From Diorhabda sublineata (lineage: Eukaryota > Arthropoda > Insecta > Coleoptera > Chrysomelidae): 64,000 bases of DNA. Positions 1 to 10,521 of the stretch are shown in pieces. Below the pieces are notes generated by a model that saw only the letters and a list, made by a program, of their open reading frames with translations, was not told the origin of the DNA and ran no database searches. Each line of letters starts with the position of its first letter. The first letter of the stretch is position 1. Where the stretch lies: positions 9,501,653-9,565,652 of the forward strand of contig NC_079478.1 of the NCBI RefSeq assembly GCF_026230105.1, read 5' to 3'. Position numbers and translations under genes: made by a program.

Positions 1-496
1 AAACAAAAAGAAATAAAATAAATATACTTAAACTAGAAATTATTTAGAAGAAATACTGTAAATAAACCACCCGCTTTAATAAAAAGTTCTTTCGCCATTT
101 ATAAAAAAAATATGAATTCGTCTAATTTTTAAAGTTCCATTTGGCGAAAATGTTCGTAACATTATTTAGATAAGAATTGTATAAGGCTTTCGGGACCATT
201 ATACTATATAATATGAAATAGCCCGATATACTGGGATGACCATATGCGATAAAAAAAGACCAGTCACCAGATGTATTTCGCGCCCATTTAAACTGAACAG
301 TTGATTAAGAAGACAAACAGAAGGTCGTATTTGTATGTGCCTTAGCTTGTCTCATGCCATCCATCTCCTTAAGGCCACTTGACATGGTGCAATTGCAATT
401 TCTTGCAAGGTCAAAATATTGCATGGATGAATAGGTATTGCACGTTGCGTGTCTCTTGTCATTGCATCATGGCTGTCACTAATAAAAATTCAATAA
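1..496. other. AT-rich stretch, no gene seen
   Basis: No coding region recognised. Positions 372-425 carry a weak extra copy of the 'CTTGACATGRTGCAATTGCAA'-like end motif of the foldback element that follows, so part of it may be an older relative of that element. Confidence 0.4.
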
Positions 497-1165
497 GGGC
501 TGCTTGACATGATGCAATGCAATGTAAGACGTAATATTTCTTGATAAAAAGCATGCGCAGAAGTTCAGCTGATTGTTTCATGCAAGATCTCTCACTTGCA
601 ACTTCATCGGTTTGCTGTCATTTTATTGTGTGCAAGTTGCAATTCGTTGTTAAGCTAGGCACAAAATATTAAATGAAATTTGAGGTTAGGATTTTGATTA
701 ATACTCTTTTCTGTCTATCACACTCCAAAAGCAAAGTAGCAGAAGTTATAAATAAAGCTAATGAAACACTGACCACTTTTTCTTGTTTACTTTACCTAGT
801 TTTGTTATTTTCATTTTTAAACCGCACACAAATATTAAATCAAATACAATAAATTGCATGCAATTTCTTAACAATGATGATAACAAAACTAAGTAAGTAA
901 CGAAGTGATTAGTGGATCACTGTGAATAATTATACTATATCTACTGCTAGTACTGCTGCTTTGGTTTTGGAGCCTGATGGATAGGTCATTTGTTAAGCCA
1001 AAAGTAACTAGATTGCATCTTGCACGCAGTAAAAATGGCACCGAACCGATGATGTTCCAAGTGCAAGGTCTGCATGAAACAATCAGCTGAACTTCATTTT
1101 TATCAAGAAATATTACGTCTTGCATTGCATTGCATGTTGTATTGCATGATGTCAAGCCTTTAGAC
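497..1165. repeat. Foldback element with ~155-bp inverted arms
   Basis: The left arm (497-650) and right arm (1008-1165) are inverted copies of each other with small differences. Shared landmarks are the ends GCTTGACAT(G/C)ATGCAAT, the block GACGTAATATTTCTTGAT, and TTCAGCTGATTGTTTCATGC. The roughly 360-bp centre is non-coding. The layout is that of a MITE or foldback DNA transposon. An open frame on the - strand within it (889-1233) simply follows the repeat and is not a gene. Superfamily not identified. Confidence 0.75.
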
Positions 1166-2274
1166 ATTGTTTTGTGAGAAGACTTCTCAAAATACTTTAC
1201 AAAAAATATACATCGAGTCCACTGGTGGGCCACATAGTCTGGTAAGCGAATCCAACTCTGGTAAGCAAATCAAATCCGTTGCCGGAAGACCTATGTATTG
1301 AATGTTTCACAAAAAATAATTAAAAGATTACAAGTTGATGTTTTACATGAAAAATTTAAAACCAATACATTAGTGTTTCTTCTAATTTCATGATTGGAAT
1401 CTCCGATTTAAACTATTTCTTTTGATGAGTTACAATATGAAAGACTAACGATGAAACGACTTTGTATAGAAAAATTAACTACTAGATAAATATTTTTCTC
1501 ATTTTTACACGTGGTGTATATTTGTATTTACTGTACCCTACATTCATATATTCATAGGCACGTGGCATCTTCTAATAATGTTATTATACATATACATGTT
1601 GTGAAATCTCATTTTGTTTTATCATTGAAATTTTCATAAATTTTTTCATTCATTTCATTCAAAAGATCCATTTATGTTTCTCACTTAATATTCTGCACAG
1701 CGATTTAAACAATTTTCACATATTTACCCATTTAAAAATTGAATATAATATATCCATTCAGCACTATTGAAAAACTTTGTAACAAATAAATTAAAAATTT
1801 GTTGATCTAATACATGTTTCAAAAAATAAACTGTTTATAATCACAGGCACACTTACAATTAGGTATATTTATTTAAAAATACATTGTAGAAAAAAATATT
1901 TATCAATTAGCTATTTTATATTTATTACACTTACGATATGAGAATAGATTATACGAGGTGTGATTCAAAAATACCAATAATTAACAATCAAGGAAATAAT
2001 TTAAATAAAACGAATAAATTATCAGTTGATGATTAGCAAGGTATAAGAAAACTTTATTCAAATTTATTTTAATTTGGTTATTCAAATATTTGGCCATACA
2101 TTTCTAATATTACTTTCCAGTGACATATTATGACACATTATTTATTTTGAAAATAATGTCATTATAGATTTAGTTCCATGTTTTGACCAGTTTTAACGAC
2201 AGTTTCAAATAAAAATATCAACCTAAGAGCTCAATAGATTTTTCCTATCAACTTTTCGATATTCAGTCATATAA
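1166..2274. other. AT-rich intergenic DNA
   Basis: No coding or RNA gene, and no clear repeat ends, recognised in this stretch. Confidence 0.4.
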
Positions 2275-3435
2275 TACGAGGGTTGCCTGAAAACTTTCCA
2301 TCCTAACAAATAAACTAGACATTTTTTTCAATAATCATTGTTATTTTTCAATATAGTCTCTATTTAAGTCTATACACTTGGTCCAGGGATACTTGAACCT
2401 TGTTAACGTTTACAAATAATAGTTGCCGTCTTACTCCTCAAAATAGAGGTTAAAGTAGGGGATGACATCCTCGTCTTATAAAAATCTCTTTCCCAAATGC
2501 GGGAATTTAAGATTAGGCAACAGGAAAAACTCGCTGGGAGTCAGATCTGTTAAATACTGTGTGTAGTTAAGCAATTTGTAAATTTTAGCCAAGGCGATCA
2601 CCGAAGTGTGAAAAGATTCGTTGTCCTAATAAAAAAGCACTTTCTTTTTCTTTAAATGCAATTTCTTCCTTTATCTTATCAATCACTGATTATTTATCCG
2701 ACTGATGAAGCAGGAGCAACTTCCACTGTATTGACTGTTTCTTCGTTTCAGTAGTGGATTCAGGAATCATCGACAGTTATGTAGACTTGAAGTCAAAAGT
2801 GGAAACTAATGTCCGAAATACACCCGTAATTTAAGCATACAAGTGTTCTAAATTAAAATACTCATCTTAAGCTGTATAAGTTTCACTAAAAGAGATCTAA
2901 AAAGTATCCATGAAGTCCTATAAACACCATAAAAAACACAATACAAAACAACTCTCGCTAACAAAAAACAAGAAAAGCTAACACGGGTACATAAGAGAAA
3001 ATAGTTTGTTTACCCCGGCCGCCATTTTGAATTAGATCAGCTGTTTTCTTAGACTGCTTGATTACCCATGCATAGTTTTATCATTTGGTGAAATTTTTCG
3101 ATGAGCGCTCGTCGTCAGTCACGTTTGAATTCAGTTGCCCAAAATTTTACGGCCGTGAATGATGGTGCAGAGTCTCCGTACACAGTATCTAGCTCCTCAT
3201 TCATTTGGGTAGGCGTATTGCCTTTCAAAAACAAATATATAATGACAACTCGATACTCAACTTTTCCCATTTTCAGAAAAATCTTTCCAATGACTCATTT
3301 ATACGATTGTATACAGAAACTAAGCTTCTAGAATGACTGAAATTTTAGTGAAAATCTCTTAACGCATACGCAAATATATTGATAGTTACTGATATCTTCA
3401 ATTTGAGGTCGGAAACTTTGCAGAAAACCCTCGTA
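2275..3435 (-). mobile_element. Decayed mariner-like transposon
   Basis: The ends are inverted copies starting TACGAGGGTTGCCTGAAAAC on the left and, reversed, TACGAGGGTTTTCTGCAAAG on the right, both at TA. Reading the - strand around 2480-2540 gives a degraded version of the mariner motif after the third catalytic Asp (D-L-T-P-S-E-F-F-L, then P-N-L-K-F). A stop follows soon after, so the transposase is dead. The + strand open frame at 3101-3331 is incidental. A second fragment of the same family lies at 61010-61345. Confidence 0.75.
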
Positions 3436-3504
3436 GTTTACAAACATGTTAAAGTTTCAATATTGTATTATTTCCATTCAGTTTATATTAAAGATAATAA
3501 CTTA

Positions 3505-3722
3505 AAACACCAATCATAAGTGAGTAAAGAGAGATAGAGAGTGAAAAGCCGATGCTCCAATAGTACAATTCTATTCAAATACCGAACTGCTCATAAAGAA
3601 AGAAAAAACATCGGTATATCACTCTCTATTTCTCTCCAGTCGATTCTAATTGGATCTTTAATATTAACTCCATACAAAAACACCAATTAGAATAGAGGTA
3701 GAAAGTGGTAAGCCGATGCTCT
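3505..3722. repeat. Three copies of a ~45-bp motif, one inverted
   Basis: The motif has the form ACACCAATTAGAAT, a GAGATAGAGAGTG core, then AAGCCGATGCTC. It occurs at 3508-3560 (+), 3607-3653 (-) and 3680-3722 (+). The two inner copies could form a hairpin. Origin unknown. Confidence 0.55.
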
Positions 3723-3849
3723 TTGTCTCTTCAAGAAGTATTATTTCTTGCTGCATATTTCTTCATTAGAGCCCAGATAAGTTCAGTGATAAAGAAGTAA
3801 CCAAACAGAGCGCATATAATCCGGCACTAGATTAGAGCAGAAATAGAAA

Positions 3850-4160
3850 CTGTCATGGTTCAAGGCTATATGGCCTGTTCTTTGTCAAAACGAACAATAC
3901 CTACAGAAGTACTGAGAAACCGCAGTTGTAAATCATTGCTTCTTCCGAATACTCTGTGTACCAACATTGAGGAATGATTCTGCCGATCAGGCGCTGGCCA
4001 TAACGTACTACATTTTCCTGTAATATTTTTATGGCCTTCTTCAAAGTGCCTTCAATTTTTACCAGGTCCCTAGTTGCCTTACTCCAAAATATCCCCAAAC
4101 CTTTACCGAGTTTTACAGTCGGGATTTAACATCCGTTCTTAATATGACCTGCGCACAAAC
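3850..4160 (-). mobile_element. Tc1-like transposase fragment
   Basis: The - strand reads a Tc1-family segment: F-W-S-K-A-T-R-D-L-V-K-I-E-G, a linker, then Y-G-Q-R-L-I-G-R, interrupted by stops. It is related to the Tc1-like copy in the NELF-B intron at 11251-12060, which shares the 'RANGDLVKIEG' block and the TAACATCTGTTCTTAATTTG stretch. No intact end was found. Confidence 0.65.
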
Positions 4161-4264
4161 ACTCTTCTATTGTACCCTAAGATAATATACAAATCTGTGT
4201 TGATTATGAAAAGTGCAACATTCTTTTGCAAGCGGTAATCTGTTACTTTTCGCTTTAAATACAC

Positions 4265-4740
4265 AAATAAATATTTACGAGGAGGAGGAAGAAACTGTAG
4301 ACCACGTCACCAGTGAGTGACCAGCACCTGGGCAAGCCTTATGGTTTACCTGGTGACGTTCAAAGATTTAAGCCAGAATGCCTAATAGGCTTTTCAAAGG
4401 ACATTGAGAAGTTTTAACTGCCTACGTGCATACACATTCGTAAGAGTACTAAGCTCGCATGAGAGGAAGACATTGTGGATTTAGTGAAAGGAAGGGTAAA
4501 ACCAATTCCTCAAAATGAGTTATGGAAAAAGTACAGAGAGGCAAAAGTTGACGGGCATCTTTACCACTCACTTTAGAAAAAATTCGGGGATACTGTTTTC
4601 AAAAACAATTGTGTCCTTATTGAATACATTCACAAAAACAAGACAAAGTACGTACTAAGTTGTTGGCACACCAGACTAATGCAAGAAGAATTAAGAATAT
4701 GTTATTGCACCGATTGTCTCATTGAAATAACTAAGTAGAA
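4265..4740 (+). pseudogene. Decayed coding remnant, probably retroelement tail
   Basis: The + strand frame begins E-E-E-E-T-V-D-H-V, the zinc-binding-like phrase common just after the RNase H domain in non-LTR retrotransposons, then breaks. From about 4474 another long readable stretch contains L-V-K-G-R-V-K-P-I-P-Q and, after one stop, a cysteine-rich end (C-W-H, C-Y-C-T-D-C). I do not recognise the second part. Stops and frame changes show it is not functional. Confidence 0.35.
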
Positions 4741-5344
4741 GAATGAGCTAAAACTCTAGTAACTTTTAGAAATGGAAATCAGTTTCCATTGCATATTACA
4801 TCAACGTTTTCAAAATACTATAATCAGAAGATATATTTACAAATAGCATTATTGAAACAAAAATTTCTAGTGCCGTTCCTTACTTCTGTCAGGTTTAATT
4901 GATTAAAAACTTACTTGACAATACTTGTATTACTGCTTCGGTGAACCGCATATCGTCTTCACCCAGCTCTGATAGTTCGTGTACTTGATATTTCCCCGAA
5001 TTTTTATGTTTTCCTGTTTCATATTGTAACTCTGTTTGTTTGCTACAGCTCGGTAAATCAACCATTATATTGTCATTTTTGACATTTTCAATAATTTAAA
5101 TGTCGGCGTTACAATATTGTGAAGTTCGTCAATCAATCCGATTCAAATTTTAAACCTTCCGGGACTATCGACGAGTGTACTTATCATGCTCTAGGCGTAC
5201 TGAGCTTCCTGATGACGAATATACTTGTAATTGCTTTACGCTCTACCCCTACGAATCAGCCTTAATTGCTGAATTCCTTTGAATCGAAAGGATTATCTAA
5301 TATTGGGTAAGGGTAATAAGCACATGATTATGTCCTAGTGACTG

Positions 5345-5959
5345 AATGGATATCTGAAGCACTGAATATTTCATACCAACGCGTTCATCATATAGTTAAC
5401 GTCAATTTAGACATGAGAAAAGGCGTGCAAGGGTTGAAGCATCGCGTTCGATCTGTGCTCGACTCGAAAACGATGTAGACTTCTCAAACCGAATTGTTAC
5501 TATCGATGAGACTTGGGTACATTTCTACGATCCAGAAACAAAGCAACAATCTATGGAATGGCGACACTCTGGTTCTACAAGATCTAAGAAGTTTCGTTTC
5601 CAAAAATCTGCTGGAAAAGTTGCTTGCTGCACACAAATCTCATGTTGCCATTAAAAAAATTCGTGATTTAGGGTTTGAATTACTAGAGCACCCCCCTTAT
5701 TCACCAGATTTGGCTCCGTCCGACTACCATCTCTTTCGTTAACTGAATAAAAGTTTATAAAGTCGTAAATTTTCTTCCAACGAGGAGATAATAAAAGCTG
5801 TGGGGGTCTGGTTTGCACAGCAAGAAGAAACATTTTTTTTAAAGGTTCGCTGTAATAAATGTATCCAACTAAGAGAATATGTTGAGTAACAAAATATTTT
5901 GCCATTGAAACTTTGTTTGGTTCTATAGTAGGCTAAGAATTTTTCAATATATCCTCGTA
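5345..5959 (+). mobile_element. Deleted mariner transposon, 3' part
   Basis: The + strand carries mariner transposase pieces: a helix-turn-helix fragment (5345-5420), then T-I-D-E-T-W-V around the first Asp (5498-5520), then S-P-D-L-A-P-S-D-Y-H-L-F with the third Asp near 5697-5742. The second catalytic region is deleted. The right end is CCTCGTA at 5953-5959. It is the same family as the - strand copy at 37396-38400, with the same terminal 50 bases. Confidence 0.8.
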
Positions 5960-6235
5960 TATCACTTGTGACTCGTTTTCAATCACAGGTGCAATAAGCT
6001 TTTCCACTCCTTGAACATTTAATACGTCATAATGTTGTAGTAGGCAGTAATCTTGAGGTTTCTTTTTCATATTATTACTTTTCACAGAATTCACTTTTCT
6101 TATCAAACTTTCAATCTTGTCATTATCGAACCTCAGCGAATTCTTATCGAACTTTTCTTTTGAAAGATTTACGTAGAATCGATTTCTCCACGCTTCTTTG
6201 ACAATATCAGCCATTGCAAACTGTAAAAGTACACA
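5960..6235 (-). pseudogene. KRBA2-like integrase-element N-terminal fragment
   Basis: The - strand frame (W-R-N-R-F-Y ... K-K-P-Q-D-Y-C-L-L ... V-L-N-V-Q-G-V-E-K-L-I) resembles the N-terminal part of the insect proteins annotated as 'KRAB-A domain-containing protein 2-like'. These are integrase-bearing mobile-element proteins, not true KRAB factors. The reading frame is cut at its C-terminal side by the end of the mariner copy at 5959, so this is a truncated remnant. The first ~30 residues of the longer open frame (to 6304) look unrelated. Family assignment is from memory of the motif pattern. Confidence 0.5.
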
Positions 6236-6292
6236 GCACTGGTTTGGAACAGACTGACATATGAAATCGTAAGCACCGTACGCCAGTGATGT

Positions 6293-7205
6293 CATTTCTA
6301 CCAACTTTTTGGTAGATCTACCAACTTTTTGGTAGATCTACCAATTTTTACTTCAGTCTACCTATCTACCACCTTAGACCTAAAAACTACCTATTTTTCA
6401 AATTAGTTTGACATATCACCACTGTGACGTTGCGATGTATTGCGTGAGCCGTGTGACGATACGTCAAGCATACATAGAATCCTATAAACCACAAAAAAAC
6501 CTCAGCAACAGTTCGCGCTCATAGACATTATTATACTGTTTTGTGGCCCATTCTCGGTTGGTTTGTTGCGGAATCAATGGTGAATATTTATTTATTTATA
6601 TAATGGATTTTGATAACAGCGAAAGCGATGCACAGAGTTCTAGGTTAGGAACCACGTGACGAAAAGCTAGAAAAAGGCACTATGGCCAAAAATATTCAAA
6701 ATTATGAGAGAAAGGCAAGGAATTTGCAAGTTGGGTTCAAGAAAGTACCAAGGGTGAAGGATATTTACATTGCAAATCATGTAGGTGTGATCTTAAGTGT
6801 GCTGGTGGAAGAATTATTCTAAATAAACATGCAAATAGTTTAAAGCATATAGCATGTGTGAAAGATGAACTTCTATTCCGTAATTTTATGCTCAGTTTAG
6901 TTTAATTAATATTCCACATAGTAGCGCCAACGTTGAGAGATTGTTTTCTGCAATTAATAATATGAAAACTTCCCAGAGAAATAGAGGGATTGTTGCTTAC
7001 TAAAAGATCCATAGCAAACATCGAGCAGCCTATTTATATTTATATATTTAAAATTTTTCAATAAAAACATGTATAATTTCCAAAAATAAACATTATAAGA
7101 ACAGTTTATCCATTTTTAATCTTGAAAAATCTTCTAAATTGAGGTGGTAGATGGTAGATCTACCAATTTTGCATTTTACATTCTACCAACTTTTGGCACA
7201 TAATT
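6293..7205 (+). mobile_element. Internally deleted hAT-like transposon
   Basis: An ATG at 6603 starts a frame with a BED/TTF-like zinc-binding patch, roughly C-K-S-C-R-C-D with a later H near 6760-6850, preceded by A-S-W-V and followed by L-N-K-H-A-N-S-L-K-H. Near 6905-7030 the hAT dimerisation signature appears (I-P-H-S-S-A-N-V-E-R-L-F-S-A-I-N-N-M-K-T). The catalytic middle is missing. Both flanks carry repeats of GGTAGATCTACCAA (6293-6350 and 7150-7170), probably the element ends. Confidence 0.7.
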
Positions 7206-7719
7206 TACTAATGTTCTAAAATTCGGGTTGGCAACACTGCTGTACGCGTTGACTGCGTACATCTCTTTCTACGGGCTTTGCTCTGTTTATTTCACGCTTT
7301 GACGGAAACGTAGCGGTCATTCTATGTATTGCGTAGGCAAAGCATATAACGTGGATATATTATATACTTCGCCTACCATAGTTAATCATTTCCTGAAGTG
7401 ACTAGACATATATTATATAGAATTCCGGATTATATATATGCTTTGCCGGTGACACAACAAACTACTTAGTACCTTTTGAACAATAAATACTTTTTCCTCT
7501 CTATATATAATTTTATAGGTCGTACCAAAAACGTATCGATTATCCTGAAAACAGGTTGTAAGTCAACTATTCACCCTTGGGTGGTAACGGCATAAAACGT
7601 GTAACTTATTCACTCAAAAAACACTCCACAACGTCAAACTAACAATGATTCATTCTTCTTTATAAAAATGCACGAAATTTAGGATACTTAAAATTTTGAT
7701 TTTTAGTGAATTTGTAAAC
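7205..7719. other. Non-coding spacer
   Basis: No gene seen. A short inverted repeat, GGCAAAGCATATA at 7336-7348 and its reverse near 7434-7446, is present around AT-rich DNA. Confidence 0.35.
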
Positions 7720-8390
7720 ATGGAAAAAATGTGTCATGGCCTTAGCCCAACCAATATAAAAGATGAACTAGATTATATTCTTAGTGAGACTGCTTGTTCG
7801 TAATCAACTGTAAAATATTGGATCAGAGTTTAAGCGATGCTGTACCACCTGTGGCGACCAGCATCGCAGTGGTCGATCAAATGAGGTGACGACTACAGAA
7901 TTGTTGAAGAAAAACCACAAAATGGTACTGGATGATCATCATCTAAAAATGCGCGTGCTAGCAGACATAGTAGGCATTTCAAAAAGTGCGGTACATAGCA
8001 CGTTAACTGGAAATTAAGACATGAGCGGGTCCATCACTTCAAACCCGAAACAAAACAACCATCAAAACAATGGACTGAAAAGGAAGAACCGGCTCCAAAG
8101 AAGGCAAAGACCTTGCCATCTGCAGGCAAGTCATGACGTCATTTTTTGTGATGCGCGAGGGATAATTTTCATGGACTATATTGAAAAAGGAAAAAGTTTC
8201 GACGGCGAGTATTTGCGAATTTATTGCAACGTTTGAGCGAAGAAATCAAGCAAAAGCGGCCTCAATCATTTTCCAACAATGAAGAGGTGATGGCGGCAGT
8301 TAATGGCTGTTTTGAGGGACTTGATTATTCTTATTATAAAAAGGGTATCGAACTTGAGCCAGGTACTTCCGGGACCATCATCGTATATCA
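7720..8390 (+). mobile_element. Deleted mariner transposon
   Basis: ATG at 7720. The frames read a mariner DNA-binding region (M-V-L-D-D-H-H-L-K-M-R near 7922-7956), a piece around E-P-A-P-K-K-A-K-T-L-P-S-A-G-K with the second Asp context D-A-R-G-I-I-F-M-D-Y (8090-8180), and a tail N-N-E-E-V-M-A-A-V-N-G (8274-8310). Frameshifts and a deletion after L-S-E-E-I-K-Q-K-R-P remove the third Asp motif. It differs in sequence from the other mariner copies here. Confidence 0.8.
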
Positions 8391-8454
8391 AATTTTCATT
8401 CTGTCTATTTATATAAATATTTTACAGGATTTCTGCTGTAGTTTTATAATGTAA

Positions 8455-10521
8455 CTACTTCGAAAATCACAAAAAATTAAAGCTCACTCTTTCGATTTCA
8501 AAATCCCTTAAATTTGATGTATATTTTGATTTAGATAAGTGATATTAGAGATCCACGTGTCGCGCTTTAAAATATTTTAAGTCCCAATTTTGTAACTATA
8601 AATTCTAAATGATGATTTTTGCCCCTGATGGATCCTTTTTGTATGGTCTAATTCAAACACTAGCGTATATTTCGAATATATACTTCCTTCTTTATAGGTA
8701 CTTTTGAATATACAAGTTGTATATTCAAATAATAAATAATCATTTTTCAGAAGCTTAGAAATATTCCCTAATTGATAAACTTACCAGACATATCAATAAA
8801 AAGTAAAGTTCATAATTTGTACAAATTCAACAGATCTGGCCAACAATGTTACACTTTTGATTTCGACTGTCTATGTCGTATTTGCATTCGTATCTCACCA
8901 ATTAGATAATATCAAAATGATTACAGGCTGATACACTTGAAAAATTGTTGTCACAACTACACTCTTCTAATTGGATTGGATGATGTCAATTATATGATTA
9001 CAAACAAGTAAGTTGGTTAAACTCGGCTAATAAGGTGAATACCTAAGTTAAACGGGTTTATTCGTTAAGAGGAGCACTGTACGTTTCTCGTTCAATAATT
9101 AACGTTAAAATACAAAAAAAAATGTTGAATTCGAACTGTATTTTGCAACCAATGTTTGGTTCCAGATTATAGATAAGAATGCATAATTTGCCCTCATTGA
9201 ACTAATGAGCATAATTGTTATCTTTTTAGTCGTAATGATCTATTTTCAGAGAAATATCCCATTAGTTGCAAATTATCAGTGATAATATATTTTTACACTA
9301 TATATTATAAATATAGTTTAAAATGTCCTTCATTAGCAACGCAACATGTTCAATTTGATACATAAATAACACGTAGAAAGCATATAAAAGCAAAATTACT
9401 TAAATTCTAATGGCTAAATAGAAAACAAAAAACCAAAATGAGCATCCAGATTATAAATAAAACGAAGTGTACTGTGAAATTATATCGTAGCTAATGTTCC
9501 ATCCAAATGGCAGATATCACAATACCCTACCATATATATTAGAGATCTACTATTTTGCTTTTAAAAACTTCTAAATATATACATTTATATGACTACATAT
9601 AATACTGTAATTAAAAAGTTTATAAGTAAAAAGGGGTTTTAAAGGCATTTGTGACACGACGGTACATTAGTCACTACTATTAAGTGTCACCATGTGGTAA
9701 GATAACCTATTTTCCTGCAAATATTTTATTCTTAAAATATTATTATGCTTAATTAACAAATAGTCAAATTACTATTTGTTTCTCGCCTCAATTTCGAATG
9801 CAAATAAAAAATAATAACATGCAAGCAAATTCCACAAAAACTTTTCACATTTCAAGCAAAGACAAAATTGATTCGGAGCTACAGATATTACCTTAATATT
9901 AACCACAGCGAGAAAAAAATTGACTTGTGTAGTATTGTCTTATAATTGCGAGGGTTTATCTGAATCGATAGGATTTATTCCATAATCAGAAATAGGGTCT
10001 TGAATTTCATCAGATTTTCGCGCGCAGTTTTGTTGTAGACGTTTGCGTTTCTCGAAGTAGAGCCATTTGATTGGTTATAAACCCCCCTTCCACAAACAAT
10101 CAAAATTGATTAAGATGATATTTAAACAATAAAAGCCAAACCTAATACATAAGTTTAATCTTAAAAAATAGCATAATGGGTTATTCTAGATGTTGAAAAA
10201 ATATTGCATAACATAATTCAACATCGCAAGGAGCCAATAAAGAAAGATAGCAGCAAAAAGTGTTGGAAGAAACGCTTTTATTTATTTGACAATTGATATG
10301 TCAAGCATTGTGAATGGGAGAGTGCGTATTACTAATGAAAAATTTACATTTACATTGTAAATATTAAATTGTAATCAGTTGGATAGATTATATACTCGAT
10401 CAGTTGCAAGGCTTATTTCACTAAGTTAAATGATTCTCTCGAGTAGTGCTCAATTTTCGTAAATCATGAAATGATATAATACATTAAACTGCGAAAATTG
10501 TACTTAAATTGTTTGTTGACA
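8455..10521. other. AT-rich intergenic DNA upstream of NELF-B
   Basis: No coding region or recognisable element. The last few hundred bases must contain the NELF-B promoter and 5' UTR, but I see no decisive TATA or initiator motif. Confidence 0.4.

Noticed and set aside
2701..2730. CTGATGA considered as another hammerhead core
   Set aside because: No stem II or GAAA follows. Other CTGATGA matches (for example 14741, 30853, 39668, 49924) also fail to fold.
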